From positions 19,823,743 through 19,883,742 of the forward strand of contig NC_049980.1 in assembly GCF_000003815.2 (NCBI RefSeq): 60,000 bases of DNA, written 5' to 3'. Below the pieces are notes generated by a model. It was not told the DNA's origin and ran no database searches. It saw only the letters and a list, made by a program, of their open reading frames with translations. Source of the stretch: Branchiostoma floridae (taxonomy: Eukaryota; Chordata; Leptocardii; Amphioxiformes; Branchiostomatidae). Shown here piece by piece: positions 58,030 to 60,000 of the stretch (the stretch's first letter is position 1; each line of letters begins with the position of its first letter). The position numbers and the translations under genes are program-made.

Positions 58030-60000
58030 TTTTCTGCTAGACTAAAAAATACTTTTTGTCTGTCTTCTTTACGCAATATTGACCTGCTACTACTTAGTTG
58101 GAATTTGCCAGAAATAGAGTAAACTTGTTCAGGGGAGTAAATCCATATTAGATTGATAGTTTCACAAAACATCTTACTTCTTGATATATTTCAATTAAAC
58201 TCTAACAACTAGGAAGACGCTGGACTTGAATCAATTGTTGGTACCAAGATGAAGCCATAGGGTTTCCTTACATGTTTATTACATAAAGCTGACAAATGGG
58301 GACACAATATACTGTCCTATATGGCCAAAACTGAATTTTTCAGTCAACACTTTCCTGAGAATACAATTTTTATTAATCCATTCAAACCCTTACATATTCC
58401 ATGTGGGATAGACAATCCTATTTGCCTTTGGGCTTACTCAGAAAATAATCCATCAATGGTGAACCAAAGTTGGAAATGTGCTGACTGCGCTACATCCAAA
58501 CAGGTCATTATGAAAGTTCAGAGGAGGAGTATGTACAAGATATGACTGATCTAACAGGCACAGAACTATATTGAAGACGGTAAAATTTACCCCTGGATAA
58601 CCTTTTTGATTATGGTATAGTCTTGTCCATCTACTTTGTAGGGTTCTAGGCTGGATAACCAGACCCAATCTCGATAAAAAATGGTCTAATTCGGGGGCCT
58701 GCTGTAGAATTGTGCAGGCTCTGGAAAATGGCATCCAGGCTAGGAGGGTTCATGCATCCAGCATTACAGAAATTGCAGGCAATATTTTGTTGAGACAATC
58801 TCCAAGCAGATTAAGAAAGGCAAAATTGTGAAGTTTCTCACAAGCTTCAGGTCTTGCAGATCTAGAAAGATGCCCATAACTCCATGAAAACAGGATTTTG
58901 AGAAACGGGACAATTTTTCTGCTGGGAGATGATCCAACAGACTCCACAAAGGGTGGAGTAAATTGCAGAAGTTGGCAAATATTGGGCAAAGTATGGCTGT
59001 ATTTTTTCACTGTTGTGCAAAAACTGACTGGAACTGATGGTGCGACTGATAGAACGCATGAAATAGACTGGTGGTGTGTAAAGAAGTAATAAATTGTCTC
59101 TGGAGTCGGCTCATAGCGCAGACCTCCACCCTCGACCTGCCCACCCTTACAAATCCATACCATGTGTGGTCTCCTGGGGCATTAACTATACATGATGAAA
59201 GCTGGAGTATTCCATTAATTCAGCCTCAACAGGTGGGACGGATAACCTGCCTGTACAGGGCGTAATAAAGGCACAATCAATATGTCAGCAGACGTCTCGT
59301 TTCATCTGACATGTAAATCACAATGCTGGAATTTTTTATAACTGTGTTGTATTTAAAATCAAATGAATAAACAAGGACACTTAAGAGACCATGTTGCTCA
59401 AATGAAACTACTTTGTAAAGAGATAAATATTCACAAATATGCAGCACAAATATATATAAGAATTCCCTATGACACAGGTCCTGAACTAAGATCATACAAA
59501 TTGAAGTTCATCCGTGTNNNNNNNNNNNNNNNNNNNNNNNNNNNNNNNNNNNNNNNNNNNNNNNNNNNNNNNNNNNNNNNNNNNNNNNNNNNNNNNNNNN
59601 NNNNNNNNNNNNNNNNNNNNNNNNNNNNNTCAAAACATTAAAGGCCCTTGAAAGATCATTTAAGACCAGCTTTCTTGGATACAATTTCACCAACATTGGA
59701 AGTTTCACAACACTCAGTCTCACTGAGCTAAGTAAGAGTCTTGGACACATAATCAGACTTTTTTTTGCAAAAGGAATCAAGTATCCCTCAGAGACAGGAC
59801 ACCTAGATGGCCTATTCTGCAACTTATGACCCTTTGCACACTGAGTCATGTGCTCTATCTGCATAACCTGGTAGAAGCAATGCTCATTCTTTGACAAAGA
59901 CTGGATTTGGACTGTCAAAAATCCAAATTTGTGTTGGAAAGTACAACTTTGATCCAGAGTAAAGTTACCTTTGAATGTTCTGTATTTACTCTTATGTTCA
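58030..60000. other. 3' flank, nothing recognised
   Basis: After the last candidate poly(A) signal the sequence is AT-rich with an assembly gap at 59518-59629. Open frames on both strands overlap and match no known family. Confidence 0.5.
59518..59629. other. Assembly gap (112 N)
   Basis: Run of N in the 3' flank. Open frames reading through it are artefacts of untranslated N. Confidence 0.99.

Noticed and set aside
59363-59918. Open frames crossing the N gap in the 3' flank
   Set aside because: They exist only because N was translated as X; no protein evidence on either side.

Overview
This is a eukaryotic, invertebrate-type genomic window with AT-rich non-coding DNA, introns from about 0.2 to 14.5 kb, three runs of N and many small DNA transposons and fold-back repeats. 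The only gene I can support is a MEF2 (myocyte enhancer factor 2) MADS-box transcription factor gene on the + strand. Its C-terminal half keeps chordate-like MEF2 landmarks: an alpha1/alpha2-like pair of alternative exons, an LRVAIP docking motif, an IKSEPVSP sumoylation motif, an SPVNSL gamma-type motif and a KRPRL tail. Together with the compact gene and the MITE-rich introns this suggests a cephalochordate (amphioxus, Branchiostoma). The species call is inference, not something the sequence proves.

Layout. 1-14.8 kb is upstream flank with no recognisable gene. It holds an 864-bp transposon with a 5-bp target duplication (4137-5000), a Harbinger-like element (10972-11696), a 409-bp retroposon-like insert with 11-bp target duplications (13729-14137), and four tiny hairpins of one family. 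About 14.8-16.1 kb looks like a promoter region: richer in CpG, with a CRE, a TEAD-type M-CAT motif abutting a consensus MEF2 site, and a candidate non-coding first exon. 16.1-30.5 kb is probably a long 5' intron, with a 2.2-kb fold-back element around an assembly gap (19709-21949), a 678-bp TAA-flanked element and a 407-bp hAT-like element.

Coding region. A probable 5'UTR exon (30586-30767, two uORFs) precedes the start exon (ATG at 31043). Ten coding segments then join in frame to the stop at 54790-54792: 31043-31096, 38357-38560, 46113-46259 (alpha1-like; 45592-45645 is the alpha2-like alternative), 46628-46871, 47684-47770, 48923-49009, 51822-51976, 52258-52393, 53924-54044 and 54456-54792. 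The alpha1 form sums to 1572 nt, or 523 residues; the alpha2-like form would be 492. A long 3'UTR follows, with candidate poly(A) signals near 55.13, 55.51 and 58.02 kb. 58-60 kb shows no gene.

Most striking observations. (1) A family of 26-36 bp hairpins, (C/T)AAGGAG...CTCCTTG, of which three of four copies are bounded by perfect 7-bp direct repeats, as if they were extremely small mobile elements. (2) Two related elements carrying a decayed Myb/SANT-like coding segment. (3) A long inverted-repeat element built from nested palindromes. (4) Possible autoregulatory MEF2 sites at the promoter and in the intron before the alternative alpha exons. (5) Several in-frame splice-site alternatives in the Mef2 gene.
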